Positions 1-8,905 of a DNA stretch of 64,000 nucleotides are shown here, in pieces. Within the stretch, counting starts at the first letter, position 1. Each line of letters begins with the position of its first letter. The notes beneath the pieces are model-generated. The model was not told where the DNA came from. It searched no databases and saw only the letters and a list, made by a program, of their open reading frames with translations. The stretch is taken from assembly GCA_934317845.1 (NCBI GenBank), contig CAKRES010000008.1, forward strand, positions 44,196 to 108,195, in the 5' to 3' direction. Source of the DNA: an uncultured Lachnospiraceae bacterium (GTDB lineage Bacteria > Bacillota > Clostridia > Lachnospirales > Lachnospiraceae). The translations under genes and the position numbers were made by a program.

Positions 1-6
1 TAAAAC

Positions 7-35
7 AGAATATCATTTCAGACTGTGTTTGTCAA
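7..35 (-). promoter_or_regulatory. Sigma-A type promoter facing out of the window
   Basis: On the minus strand a TTGACA -35 box (30-35) and a TATTCT -10 box (7-12) are separated by 17 nt. It lies beyond the rplT terminator and points to position 1, so it should drive a gene outside the window. Confidence 0.55.
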
Positions 36-69
36 CAAAATTTTATTGTTTTTTTCATTTTTTTGCAAA

Positions 70-93
70 ACGCTCCTGCATAACAGGAAGCGT
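70..93 (-). terminator. Rho-independent terminator after rplT
   Basis: A GC-rich stem with arms ACGCTTCCTG and CAGGAGCGT (one bulged T) sits about 20 nt past the rplT stop and is followed on the minus strand by a T-containing tail. It would end the infC-rpmI-rplT transcript. Confidence 0.65.
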
Positions 94-112
94 CCTACAA
101 AATGATGAAATA

Positions 113-469
113 CTACGCTAATTTGCTCTTAGCAAGCTCAACTAAAGAAGTGAATCCTTCTGCATCAGAGATTGCCATCTCAGATAACATCTTACGGTTT
201 ACTTCTACACCAGCTAACTTTAAGCCGTGCATAAACTTAGAGTAAGAAAGTCCATTCATACGAGCTGCAGCGTTGATACGTGCGATCCATAACTGTCTGA
301 ACTGTCTCTTTCTCTGCTTTCTTCCTGCATATGAGCTGGTTAATGCTCTCATTACAGACTGCTTTGCAACTCTGTACTGCTTAGAACGAGCTCCTCTATA
401 ACCTTTTGCTAACTTTAATACACGATTATGTCTTTTCTTCGCGCCCTGACCGCCTTTAATTCTTGCCAT
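113..469 (-). CDS. rplT: 50S ribosomal protein L20
   Basis: Ribosomal protein L20 binds 23S rRNA early in large-subunit assembly, and in Firmicutes it also represses its own operon. The 118-residue protein has the usual family length and begins MARIKGG, with the basic motif KRHNRVLKLAKGYRG at residues 13-27 and an Arg/Lys-rich helix after it. It is the last gene of infC-rpmI-rplT and lies 35 nt after rpmI. A good Shine-Dalgarno sequence (GGAGGATACC) precedes the ATG. Regulation is expected through the leader upstream of infC, where L20 would bind. Identification is secure. Confidence 0.98.
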   Translation of the reverse strand: MARIKGGQGAKKRHNRVLKLAKGYRGARSKQYRVAKQSVMRALTSSYAGRKQRKRQFRQLWIARINAAARMNGLSYSKFMHGLKLAGVEVNRKMLSEMAISDAEGFTSLVELAKSKLA

Positions 470-504
470 TCTGGTATCCTCCGTTTCTTTCTAAAATCAA
501 AATC

Positions 505-702
505 CTACAAATAAGGTAATACTTTCTTCATGTTCTTTACGTTGGTAGCGTCTGTCATAACGCCCTTTCTTAACGTTCTCTTCTTCTTTGTAGATTTCTT
601 TGTTAAGATGTGCTGCTTGTACGCTTTCTGTCTCTTTAACTGACCAGTTCCGGTCTTCTTAAAACGCTTCGCTGCTGCTCTGTTTGTCTTCATTTTTGGC
701 AT
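505..702 (-). CDS. rpmI: 50S ribosomal protein L35
   Basis: Ribosomal protein L35 is a small, very basic large-subunit protein. The 65-residue product begins MPKMKTNRAAAKRFKKTGTG and ends with the typical K-V-L-P-Y-L tail. It sits between infC and rplT, the conserved bacterial order, and is preceded by an AAGGAGG Shine-Dalgarno sequence. It should be translated from the infC transcript and share L20 autoregulation. No unusual residues or truncation are seen. Confidence 0.98.
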   Translation of the reverse strand: MPKMKTNRAAAKRFKKTGTGQLKRQKAYKQHILTKKSTKKKRTLRKGVMTDATNVKNMKKVLPYL

Positions 703-771
703 AACTTTTGTCCTCCTTAAAATATCTCTCTATCGTAATAAAACAATGCACTGCATCATATTATCCGCATA

Positions 772-1275
772 TTATTTCCCGGATAGAATCATAACCATGC
801 TGCGTCCTTCAAATTTTGCCGGTTTATCAATGTTGGCACAATCCTCTAACGCATGTGCAAATTCATCCAGAATATGCTTGCTGGAATCTACATGCGCCAG
901 CTCACGGCCGCGGAAACGTAAATTCACTTTTACTTTATCTCCCTTGGAAAGGAACTTTCTTGCCTGATTGATCTTGGTATTCAGGTCATTCGTATCAATG
1001 TTCGGAGAAAAACGGATCTCCTTTACATCTACTGTCTTCTGTTTCTTTCTTGCTTCTTTTTCTTTTCTTGCCAGTTCGTATTTGTACTTGCTGTAATCAA
1101 TAATCTTACAAACCGGTGGTTTTGCATTCGGAGCAATCTTTACAAGATCAAGCTCTGCATCCTCTGCTAACTTCAATGCGTCACGGGATGACATCACTCC
1201 GAGCTGCTCTCCTTCTGCACTGATCACACGCACTTCCTTGTCTCGAATCTGCTCGTTAATCATACACTCTGCTAT
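772..1275 (-). CDS. infC: Translation initiation factor IF-3, probable ATA start
   Basis: IF-3 binds the 30S subunit, prevents subunit joining and proofreads start-codon choice. The N-terminal domain starts around MINEQIRDKEV and the C-terminal domain ends at the usual ILSGK tail. The first ATG (1263) lies 21 nt from the only good Shine-Dalgarno (GGAGG, complement at 1285-1289). An in-frame ATA at 1273-1275 lies 9 nt from it and gives 167 residues. Bacterial infC genes commonly use AUU, AUC or AUA so that IF-3 represses its own synthesis, and B. subtilis IF-3 has a matching short extension before INEQIR. I therefore prefer ATA; the ATG start would give 163 residues. The family call is certain, the start is inferred. 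Confidence 0.95.
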   Translation of the reverse strand: MAECMINEQIRDKEVRVISAEGEQLGVMSSRDALKLAEDAELDLVKIAPNAKPPVCKIIDYSKYKYELARKEKEARKKQKTVDVKEIRFSPNIDTNDLNTKINQARKFLSKGDKVKVNLRFRGRELAHVDSSKHILDEFAHALEDCANIDKPAKFEGRSMVMILSGK

Positions 1276-1295
1276 GGTTCTGCACCTCCATCATC

Positions 1296-1466
1296 ATAGA
1301 ATAAAAAATAGTGGATAACAGATGTTATCCACTACATAATCTATACTATCCAGATAGCAAAGCATATCTTGATCCTGTCAGAATTATGAACCCGAGTCGC
1401 CTCTATGCGCTAAGGTGAGAGTGGAAACTCTGCTTTCTTTTTCTTATGAGCAACTGCTCACAACGC
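1296..1466 (-). promoter_or_regulatory. L20-type autoregulatory leader with terminator before infC
   Basis: The untranslated leader between the promoter and infC holds a structured region (about 1380-1450, with GCAGAGT/ACTCTC pairing) and then a perfect terminator: 11-bp arms TAGTGGATAAC/GTTATCCACTA (1309-1334) followed on the minus strand by a T-run. This matches the known Firmicutes arrangement in which L20 binds the infC leader and causes premature termination. The family assignment is from context and layout; no covariance model was run. Confidence 0.7.
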
Positions 1467-1471
1467 ATAAA

Positions 1472-1500
1472 ATGATATCATAACACCAACACTTTGTCAA
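1472..1500 (-). promoter_or_regulatory. Promoter of infC-rpmI-rplT
   Basis: TTGACA (complement 1495-1500) and TATCAT (complement 1472-1477) are spaced by 17 nt. It lies just after the thrS stop, so the infC operon has its own start and does not rely on readthrough from thrS. Confidence 0.75.
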
Positions 1501-1523
1501 GCATCAATTCTAAAATGAATGAT

Positions 1524-3488
1524 TTATGCTTTTTCCTCCGTCACCTGTTCCTCACGAATGGCTTTTGTACGGATCTCCTCACAAATCTCATCGATAAATG
1601 TCTGAAGCGGTTTCTGCCCTTCATCTCCGGCAAAACGGCTGCGTACAGAAACCAGACCGTCTGCTTCTTCCTTTTCTCCAACAACTAACATATAAGGAAC
1701 TCGATCCAGTCTTGTCTCACGGATCTTCTTACCAATCTTCTCAGAGCGGTTATCCACCGTAAAATCAATACCGTTTTTCTTAAGCTCTGCAGCCACTTTT
1801 GCAGCATAGTCCTGATACTTCTCTGAAATAGGAAGCACACGAACCTGCTCCGGACATAACCATGTCGGGAACTTGCCTGCATAATGCTCGATCAACCATG
1901 CAAGTGTTCTCTCATAACATCCCATAGAAGTTCTGTGAATGATCCATGGCAGTTTCTTCTCTCCATTTTCATCTACATAGTACATTCCAAAATTCTCAGC
2001 AGAAGCACAGTCAAGCTGAATCGTAACCATAGTATCTTCTTTCCCGTACACATTCTTTGCCTGAATATCGATCTTTGGACCGTAGAACGCTGCTTCTCCA
2101 TCTGCCTCCGTAAAGGTGATATCATTATCAACCATTACCTTACGAAGATAGTCCTGTGTAGAATTCCAATAATTTTCATCTCCCAGGTATTTATCAGTAT
2201 TATTTGGATCCCATTTAGAAAGACGATAGGTCACGTCCCCGTCAATACCCAACGTCTTCATGACATAGTTACATAACTCTACGCAGCGTGTCAGCTCATC
2301 TTCTGCCTGCTCCGGTGCCAAAATAATATGCGCCTCGGTGATCGTAAACTGACGCACACGGGTCAGACCATGCATCTCTCCGGAATCTTCGTTACGGAAC
2401 AAAGTAGAAGTTTCTGCCATACGATAAGGCAGATCACGATATGAATGCTGGTCACTCATATAAACATAATACTGGAATGGGCAAGTCATCGGGCGAAGTG
2501 CCATCGTCTCTTTATCCTCGCTGTCCTGATTCAGGATAAACATGCCATCCATGTAATGATCCCAGTGGCCGGAAATCTTATAAAGATCTGACTTTGCCAT
2601 AAGTGGCGTACGGGTACGCACATATCCCCACTCATTATCCTCCAGATCCTCGATCCAGCGCTGCAGCTTCTGGATCATCTTTGTTCCTTTTGGCTTAAAC
2701 AGTGGAAGTCCCTGGCCGATCACATCTACCGTAGTAAAGAGTCCCATCTCACGTCCAAGTTTATTATGGTCGCGTTTCTTGATATCCTCTAAATGCTCTA
2801 AATACGCTGTAAGATCTGCTTTCTTTGTATAGGAAATACCATATACACGGGTCAGCATTTTCTTATGCTCATCACCTCTCCAGTACGCACCGGAAGAAGA
2901 GATCAGCTTAAAGGCTTTGATCGGTTTTGTGCTCATCAGATGCGGACCGGCACAAAGATCCACAAAATCTCCTTGTGAATAGAAGGAGATCTCCTCTCCC
3001 TCCGGAAGATCTTCGATCAACTCTACCTTGTACGGCTCATTGCGGTCTTTCATAAACTGGATGGCTTCCTCCCGAGGCAGTGTATAACGCTCCAGAGCAG
3101 CACCCTTTTTAATGATCTTTTTCATTTCTTTTTCAATCTCATCTAACGCTGCGCGGTCAAATGGAGCGCAGTCGAAATCATAATAGAATCCCTCGTCGAT
3201 CGCAGGTCCGATCGTTACCTTCGCATCCGGATACAGATTTTTCACTGCTTCTGCCAATACATGGGAAGTAGTATGCCAATATGCTTTTTTACCTTCCGGA
3301 TCGTCAAAGGTTAAAATATTCAAATTACAGTCTTCCGTTACAACGGTACGCAGATCCACTACTTTCCCGTTAATTTCTCCAACACATGCCACTCTTGCCA
3401 GACCTTCACTAATGTCTCTTGCAATGTCAATGACAGACATGCCTGCTTCGTATTCCTTACTGGAACCATCCTTTAATGTTACTACCAT
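1524..3488 (-). CDS. thrS: Threonine-tRNA ligase
   Basis: Threonyl-tRNA synthetase charges tRNA-Thr in the cytoplasm. The 654-residue protein has the full bacterial layout: an N-terminal TGS domain (about 1-62), the editing/second additional domain with HTTSH (about 72-76) and CAGPH, the class II core with motif 2 around FRNEDSGEMHG, zinc ligands in MTCPFQ and IIHRTSMG, and a C-terminal anticodon-binding domain. The start matches the family N-terminus and is preceded by GGAGG. It is a single-gene unit under a T-box leader, so expression should rise when tRNA-Thr is uncharged. Confidence 0.98.
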   Translation of the reverse strand: MVVTLKDGSSKEYEAGMSVIDIARDISEGLARVACVGEINGKVVDLRTVVTEDCNLNILTFDDPEGKKAYWHTTSHVLAEAVKNLYPDAKVTIGPAIDEGFYYDFDCAPFDRAALDEIEKEMKKIIKKGAALERYTLPREEAIQFMKDRNEPYKVELIEDLPEGEEISFYSQGDFVDLCAGPHLMSTKPIKAFKLISSSGAYWRGDEHKKMLTRVYGISYTKKADLTAYLEHLEDIKKRDHNKLGREMGLFTTVDVIGQGLPLFKPKGTKMIQKLQRWIEDLEDNEWGYVRTRTPLMAKSDLYKISGHWDHYMDGMFILNQDSEDKETMALRPMTCPFQYYVYMSDQHSYRDLPYRMAETSTLFRNEDSGEMHGLTRVRQFTITEAHIILAPEQAEDELTRCVELCNYVMKTLGIDGDVTYRLSKWDPNNTDKYLGDENYWNSTQDYLRKVMVDNDITFTEADGEAAFYGPKIDIQAKNVYGKEDTMVTIQLDCASAENFGMYYVDENGEKKLPWIIHRTSMGCYERTLAWLIEHYAGKFPTWLCPEQVRVLPISEKYQDYAAKVAAELKKNGIDFTVDNRSEKIGKKIRETRLDRVPYMLVVGEKEEADGLVSVRSRFAGDEGQKPLQTFIDEICEEIRTKAIREEQVTEEKA

Positions 3489-3510
3489 GTTCTATTCCTC
3501 CATTCTTTTT

Positions 3511-3745
3511 GTCAGAGATAAAAAAATCCCTGACATATTACTATGCCAGGGACGAGATCACTCGCGGTTCCACCCTGTTTCGCAGGAAAAGAATGCAAAA
3601 TAAACTGTTTCTTTCTCTACGCCACTCAATTCAAGATGATAACGGTATCTGACCGGACCGGATTAAGGTCACTCCGAGATGGTCTTCCATTTTATCCGCA
3701 TGAAACCTTTCCAGCTTCCGGTTTCTCTCTGTTACGCATTCCTAA
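3511..3745 (-). promoter_or_regulatory. T-box riboswitch controlling thrS
   Basis: The minus strand carries the hallmark T-box sequence AGGGTGGAACCGCG (complement 3563-3576). It is followed by a terminator hairpin (3527-3552, arms TCCCTG/CAGGGA) and seven T residues before thrS. Upstream is a stem I region with an AGAGAGAAACC element. A candidate threonine specifier ACC lies at 3681-3683 in the context GAAG-ACC-A. Uncharged tRNA-Thr should stabilise the antiterminator. Class is certain; the exact specifier codon is my reading. Confidence 0.93.
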
Positions 3746-3787
3746 AATGTACTCTTCTCTTCTTCGTTTTTTCTTTTTACGTTACTT

Positions 3788-3816
3788 ATCTTATGCCGTT
3801 TATTTTCAAATGTCAA
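3788..3816 (-). promoter_or_regulatory. Promoter of the thrS T-box transcript
   Basis: TTGACA (complement 3811-3816), 17-nt spacer, TAAGAT (complement 3788-3793), placed upstream of the T-box and just after the asparaginase stop codon. Confidence 0.7.
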
Positions 3817-3823
3817 GCACAAA

Positions 3824-4810
3824 TCAAAACAAATCTTCACACATCGGAATCTGCATCATCTCCGTCAGATCCCCTTCTTTATTGATCAACAGCCACAGTT
3901 TCACATACATGGCAACCGGAGAAGCCGGAGGCAGGAAATGCAGATCCGTATCCAGTGCTTTCACACTTTCATACTGTGTCTCTCCTGTTGCACCCACAAC
4001 AAATACCGGGATACCTGCTCGATTTAACTGTTTCATAAACTTCTCAAAATGCGGAGTCTTGTTGCACAACGTTCCGGAATGATAGGTATTCATTAAAACT
4101 GCCTTTGCATCCGAAAATACAGACGGAAGCTGCATGCCGGGATAAGAAAAGATGCGCTGTACAGAACGATCCTCGCTCAACATTTTCACACCGAGTCCTT
4201 CTTCCGTGCTTTCGCCCTTTTTATATGCTTTGTTTTCCTGATAAACACCATTTTCATAATAACCAAGATACTGGTCAAAAATACTGTAAATCTCATCACT
4301 CAGTGGGAGATGCGGCAGCACCCTTGTGGCCCGGTGGATATATACCTTTTTGTCATGATTCTGGTATGCGATATAGCATCCCGGTCTGCCCTGATCCAGA
4401 ATAAAATCTGCAGCCGCTTCAAAGTTTGTTACACCATTCGCTCTCTCATCCTCTAACACATAATTGCTGGATGCAAATAAGATCGGGATCTTCGTGTCTG
4501 CAAACATGTAATCCATTGCTGCTGCCATATACTGCACAGTATCTGTTCCATGCAGTACAATGATCCCTTTGTAGTCTCTCGACATATTTTCACGGATACA
4601 CGATGCCAAACAGTTGATCGTAGCTGCTGTCACATTTTCACTTAAGATATAATAAGGATTTACTGTATCAAAAAATACATTTTTAAAATCCTCTCTGGAA
4701 TTTACGATCTGTTCCAGAAGCTGGTGCTTCTTCGCCTCATCCACAGCCACATACTCTCCTGATACAGAGCTTCCAATCGTTCCACCTGTATAAATTACTA
4801 AGATCTTCAA
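3824..4810 (-). CDS. ansA: L-asparaginase (type I-like)
   Basis: Asparaginases hydrolyse asparagine to aspartate and ammonia. The 328-residue protein shows both family threonine motifs: YTGGTIGS at residues 7-14, with the nucleophile Thr11, and HGTDT at 87-91. There is no signal peptide, so a cytoplasmic enzyme is expected. The start codon overlaps the end of ppk1 by 4 nt, so it is probably translated by coupling as the last gene of ppx-ppk1-ansA. The C-terminal half (about 210-328) diverges from my memory of the family, so glutaminase or another amidase side activity cannot be excluded. Confidence 0.88.
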   Translation of the reverse strand: MKILVIYTGGTIGSSVSGEYVAVDEAKKHQLLEQIVNSREDFKNVFFDTVNPYYILSENVTAATINCLASCIRENMSRDYKGIIVLHGTDTVQYMAAAMDYMFADTKIPILFASSNYVLEDERANGVTNFEAAADFILDQGRPGCYIAYQNHDKKVYIHRATRVLPHLPLSDEIYSIFDQYLGYYENGVYQENKAYKKGESTEEGLGVKMLSEDRSVQRIFSYPGMQLPSVFSDAKAVLMNTYHSGTLCNKTPHFEKFMKQLNRAGIPVFVVGATGETQYESVKALDTDLHFLPPASPVAMYVKLWLLINKEGDLTEMMQIPMCEDLF

Positions 4811-6951
4811 TCTGATTCCTCCTTTTTAAGTACCGGAGCAATGATCGGTTCAAACACTCTGCGATCCTGCATTTTTTTATCCGGTACATTTTGCTTCGCC
4901 TGCTCGCAGAAATAATCCTGTGAGTTGATACTTTCTTTTCCTCTGCGATCCGGTTTGACATAGCTGCCATCCGGATTCAGAATATGAGCTTTCACATTAT
5001 CCGAAAGTTCTACTTCCAGAATATGTACAACCTCTTCCTTCAGCACTTCATCCTCGACCGGGAACAGTATTTCCACACGACGATTCAGGTTACGCGGCAT
5101 CCAATCGGCACTGGACATATACACTTCATCCCAGCCATCATTGTAAAAGTAGTAAATACGGCTGTGCTCCAAGAAATTACCGACAATAGAACGAACTGTA
5201 ATATTTTCACTGATGCCCGGTATTCCTACCTTTAAGCAGCAGATACCACGCACGATCAGATCAATCTTTACTCCGGCTGCCGAGGCCTCATAAAGAGCTG
5301 CAATAATGCCATGATCGCAAAGGGAATTCATCTTTGCTACAATTCTGGCTTCCTTGCCTTCCTCTGCATGCCTTTGTTCCCTTCTGATCAATTCTAAGAA
5401 ACGATCCCGAAGCCAGATCGGGGCACATGCAAGCTTATTCCAGACTGGCGGCTCTGAATAACCGGAAAGCATATTAAAGACTGCAGTTGCATCCTCTCCG
5501 ATCAATTCCGAAGCGGTGAACATACCAAGATCAGTATACAGCTTTGCAGTACTGTCATTGTAGTTGCCTGTTCCCAGATGAACATACCGGCGAATACCAT
5601 CTTCTTCCCGGCGCACCACCAATGTGATCTTACTGTGTGTCTTCAAGCCCACCAGTCCATAAATAACATGGCAGCCTGCCTGTTCCAGTTTCTTCGCCCA
5701 GATAATATTATTTTCCTCATCAAAACGAGCTTTTAACTCTACTAAAACCGTGACCTGTTTTCCATTTTCTGCCGCCTGTGCAAGTGCTGCAATGATCGGG
5801 GAGTGTCCCGATACACGGTACAACGTCTGCTTGATCGCCAGTACAGAAGGGTCTTTTGCCGCAAGCTTTACAAAATCCACGACCGGATCAAACGTTTCAT
5901 ACGGGTGGTGCAGTAAAATATCACGCTTTCGGATCTGCTCAAACAGATTCTGCTCCGGCACCAGCATCTTTGCCGGTTGTGGCACCCATTTTTTGTAACG
6001 CAGGTGTTCAAATTCCGGCATGCCGCTGATCTTCATAAGGAAGGTCAGATCCAGTGGTCCCTGAATAGAGAAAACATCCTCGTCATTGACAGACAACTGT
6101 TTTTTCAATTCTTTTAGCAGCTTTTTATCTGCGTGTGCTTCAATCTCCAGCTTGATCACCTCGCCCCACTGGCGGCGTTTCAACTGTTTTTCAATCTCCT
6201 GCAACAGATCCTCTGCCTCTTCCTCATCAATACTTAGATCTGCATTTCTCATAATACGATATGGATGAGCACATATGACACGATTGTTCAAAAAGAGCTT
6301 TTGCAGATTCTTTTCTATGATCTCCTCTAAGAGGATTACCTTTTTTCCTTCTCCCTCTTCTGCCGGAAGCGGCACAATTCTTGGAAGCACTGACGGCACC
6401 TGTACGGTGGCAAGATCGTACTCTCCACCATGATCCCGATTCGAGATCAACGCAGCAATGTTCAGTGTTTTATTTCTGACTAATGGAAATGGTCTTGAGG
6501 AATCCACCGCCATCGGCGTCAGTACCGGATAAACATTTTTCTCAAAGTAATCATCCACATAAGCGACCTGTTTTTCATCCAACTGTTCATAATGCTCAAT
6601 CAGATGAAGTCCCTCTTTTTTCATTGCAGGAAGCAGCATCCGGTTTAAGGTATGATACTGATCTTCCATCAGTCGATGGGTTTTTTCATTGATTGCACCA
6701 AGCTGCTGTTTTGCTGTCATACCGGCAATATCTTTTTTGGTATATCCTGCATGCTCCTGATCCTTTAACGACGCCACCCGCACCATGAAAAATTCATCCA
6801 GATTGGATGCGGTGATACTAAGGAATTTGATCCGTTCAAACAGTGGTATGCTCCTATCCTGCGCTTCATGCAGTACCCGGTAATTAAAATCAATCCACGA
6901 CAATTCCCGGTTAGAATAATATTCCGATCTGGTATACTTTTTATCTGCCAT
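4807..6951 (-). CDS. ppk1: Polyphosphate kinase 1
   Basis: PPK1 reversibly polymerises the gamma-phosphate of ATP into polyphosphate. The 714-residue protein has the expected order: N-terminal domain starting NRELSWIDFN (about 14), a head domain, and two phospholipase D-like catalytic halves. The likely autophosphorylated histidine is His439 in KTHSKI, followed by YVHLGTGNYN. Length matches the family. It shares one nucleotide with the upstream ppx and overlaps the downstream asparaginase, so synthesis and degradation of polyphosphate are encoded as one unit. Identification is secure. Confidence 0.97.
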   Translation of the reverse strand: MADKKYTRSEYYSNRELSWIDFNYRVLHEAQDRSIPLFERIKFLSITASNLDEFFMVRVASLKDQEHAGYTKKDIAGMTAKQQLGAINEKTHRLMEDQYHTLNRMLLPAMKKEGLHLIEHYEQLDEKQVAYVDDYFEKNVYPVLTPMAVDSSRPFPLVRNKTLNIAALISNRDHGGEYDLATVQVPSVLPRIVPLPAEEGEGKKVILLEEIIEKNLQKLFLNNRVICAHPYRIMRNADLSIDEEEAEDLLQEIEKQLKRRQWGEVIKLEIEAHADKKLLKELKKQLSVNDEDVFSIQGPLDLTFLMKISGMPEFEHLRYKKWVPQPAKMLVPEQNLFEQIRKRDILLHHPYETFDPVVDFVKLAAKDPSVLAIKQTLYRVSGHSPIIAALAQAAENGKQVTVLVELKARFDEENNIIWAKKLEQAGCHVIYGLVGLKTHSKITLVVRREEDGIRRYVHLGTGNYNDSTAKLYTDLGMFTASELIGEDATAVFNMLSGYSEPPVWNKLACAPIWLRDRFLELIRREQRHAEEGKEARIVAKMNSLCDHGIIAALYEASAAGVKIDLIVRGICCLKVGIPGISENITVRSIVGNFLEHSRIYYFYNDGWDEVYMSSADWMPRNLNRRVEILFPVEDEVLKEEVVHILEVELSDNVKAHILNPDGSYVKPDRRGKESINSQDYFCEQAKQNVPDKKMQDRRVFEPIIAPVLKKEESD

Positions 6952-8486
6952 TAAAACGACCTCCTTTGCTTGATCATTGGACGTATTCCATAAACTTCTT
7001 CAAAGAAATCTGCCTTACTTTTAAACAATGCCTTTTCTAAAGATATATCTTCCATCGCATCAGTAGAAAGGACCAGTTTATTTTCACTAAGTGACACCTT
7101 GATCTTGGTGATCTTTTGTTTATGGCTGCGGTCTAAGGCATTGGCAACACGTAAGATTGCCGTGAGTTTGCTGATCAATATGTATTCCTCTCTGCTAATT
7201 TCCCCTTCTATCCGGTCATAGGATGGAAGCCAGACCGTATTATACTTTACAAGATTGGCAACCAACTGACGTTCCCTATGGGAAAGGCCAATGATCTCTG
7301 TTCCCATGATGATATTGTAACCATCCGCCCCACCGGAATTCATATTTACATATTTACCACAGTCATGCAAGATCACCGCAAGCTGCAAGAGCAGGCGGGA
7401 ACGCTTATTCAACCCGTGGATCTTCTTCATCCGGTCAAAAATCTCCAGTGCGATCACCATGACATCATTGATATGTGTTTTGTTGCAATGGTACCGTTTC
7501 GCCAGATTTTTGGAAATAGAAAGAATATCCTCCTCAAAATTATGGTTTAACACTACCTTCTTCTTCTGGTCTGCATAATCTGCCGCGATCGCATCACACA
7601 GATCGATCCCCGGCGTCCAGATAAGCTCTGCTTTAGAACGGTCCAAAAACATTTTATATACGATCACCGCCGGAAGCAACAGATTCGCCACCTCCACCGG
7701 AATCCCGTATTTCATACTCATGTGCTGCGGCTTGATATGCTGCACCCGTTCATAGATCATATTGATCTGCTCCTGGGTAACGGATTTTTTTATAGCAAGC
7801 TCCGGCACCAGCTTCACCAGTGCAGAAATCTCATCTCCCACTGCAATGATATTTTTTATGGCATGGTCTTTCATGTAAAAATTCTCAAAGGTAGACAGTT
7901 CATTCCCAATATATTCTTCGATCATATCCTGAAACCCACTGACACGTTCCTGTTCATTCTCTAATAATCCCTGCACCCGCATCGCCCCAATGCGCAGCCT
8001 TTGCGATACTGCAAGAGCCTGTTTATCAAATATGGAAATCTGTACGCTTCCAGCTCCCATATCTAATATTGCTGTGTCCTTCTGGATCACTGCATTAAAA
8101 TCAGATGTATGACTGGCAATTCCCTTATACATCAGATAATGCCGCTCAGAGTTGCTTACAATACGAACAGAAAGTCCGGTACGAAGGGCAATCTGATCTA
8201 ATATCACCTCTCGGTTTGCCGCTTCACGGATTGCTGTAGAACCATAGGCAAGATACTCCGTCACCTTGTATTCCTTCATTTTCTCTTTAAACCGCAGCAA
8301 TACCTGGCAAAGCTCCTCCACCAATTCATAAGAGATTTTTCCAATCCGGAATGTATCTCTTCCAAGAGCCAGATATTGACTGACATAATCCAACGTTTTG
8401 ATTCCTTTCGACGCACTGATCTGATAAATCTTCATTGAAACATCATTTGATCCCACATCAATTGCTGCAAATAATGTATATGCCAT
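6951..8486 (-). CDS. ppx: Ppx/GppA-family phosphatase with C-terminal HD domain
   Basis: Exopolyphosphatases of this family release phosphate from polyphosphate, and some hydrolyse pppGpp. The N-terminal ASKHA fold is marked by AAIDVGSNDVSMKIY (first 20 residues) and a second phosphate loop LDMGAGSVQISIF; the C-terminal part has an HD phosphohydrolase signature (ILHDCGKYVN). Three in-frame starts occur (GTG 8495, ATG 8492, ATG 8486). Only 8486 has a proper Shine-Dalgarno spacing (GAGG, 8 nt), so I chose it, giving 511 residues. It overlaps ppk1 by one base. Whether it prefers polyphosphate or pppGpp cannot be read from sequence. Confidence 0.93.
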   Translation of the reverse strand: MAYTLFAAIDVGSNDVSMKIYQISASKGIKTLDYVSQYLALGRDTFRIGKISYELVEELCQVLLRFKEKMKEYKVTEYLAYGSTAIREAANREVILDQIALRTGLSVRIVSNSERHYLMYKGIASHTSDFNAVIQKDTAILDMGAGSVQISIFDKQALAVSQRLRIGAMRVQGLLENEQERVSGFQDMIEEYIGNELSTFENFYMKDHAIKNIIAVGDEISALVKLVPELAIKKSVTQEQINMIYERVQHIKPQHMSMKYGIPVEVANLLLPAVIVYKMFLDRSKAELIWTPGIDLCDAIAADYADQKKKVVLNHNFEEDILSISKNLAKRYHCNKTHINDVMVIALEIFDRMKKIHGLNKRSRLLLQLAVILHDCGKYVNMNSGGADGYNIIMGTEIIGLSHRERQLVANLVKYNTVWLPSYDRIEGEISREEYILISKLTAILRVANALDRSHKQKITKIKVSLSENKLVLSTDAMEDISLEKALFKSKADFFEEVYGIRPMIKQRRSF

Positions 8487-8558
8487 AATCATCACCTCTT
8501 CTCTTCATTTTACTAAAAATAAGAGAAAAAAACCACTCTTTCTTGTTCCTTTTTATTT

Positions 8559-8588
8559 GAAAAAGGATCACCCTCACGGATGATCCTT
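8559..8588 (-). terminator. Terminator after the cold-shock gene
   Basis: The inverted repeat AAGGATCA-TCCGTGAGGG-TGATCCTT on the minus strand is followed by a short T-run. It lies about 50 nt past the csp stop and before the ppx ribosome-binding region. Confidence 0.6.
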
Positions 8589-8639
8589 CGAATCAATGTC
8601 TCTTTAAAATGTATCTCTATCAAAAATAGTACGCTTCAA

Positions 8640-8843
8640 TTAGGCAATGACACTTACTTCTGTAGCCTGTGGTCCCTTCTCACCATCTACTACTTCAAAC
8701 TGAACTTTCTGGCCATCTTCCAATGACTTGTATCCATCTGCGACGATTCCAGAGAAATGTACGAATACATCGTTGCCCTCTTCATCAGAGATAAATCCAA
8801 ATCCTTTTTTTGCGTTGAACCATTTTACAGTACCTTGTTTCAT
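8640..8843 (-). CDS. cspA: Cold-shock protein (CspA family)
   Basis: Csp proteins are single OB-fold RNA chaperones. The 67-residue product has the complete domain, with RNP1-like KGFGFISD and RNP2-like VFVHFSGI motifs at about residues 13-32. It is monocistronic, with a strong promoter upstream, a roughly 55-nt untranslated leader, a GGAGG ribosome-binding site and a terminator. Whether it is cold-induced or constitutive cannot be told from this sequence; many Firmicutes carry several copies. Confidence 0.96.
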   Translation of the reverse strand: MKQGTVKWFNAKKGFGFISDEEGNDVFVHFSGIVADGYKSLEDGQKVQFEVVDGEKGPQATEVSVIA

Positions 8844-8905
8844 GTTTCCTGTTCCTCCATAAACTAAAAATGTATACCCGGTTTTCTCTTGTTCCGAGCA
8901 AAAGT

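Noticed and set aside
3543..4082. 179-residue plus-strand frame over the T-box and ansA
   Set aside because: It is antisense to the riboswitch and asparaginase, has no RBS and no recognisable sequence.
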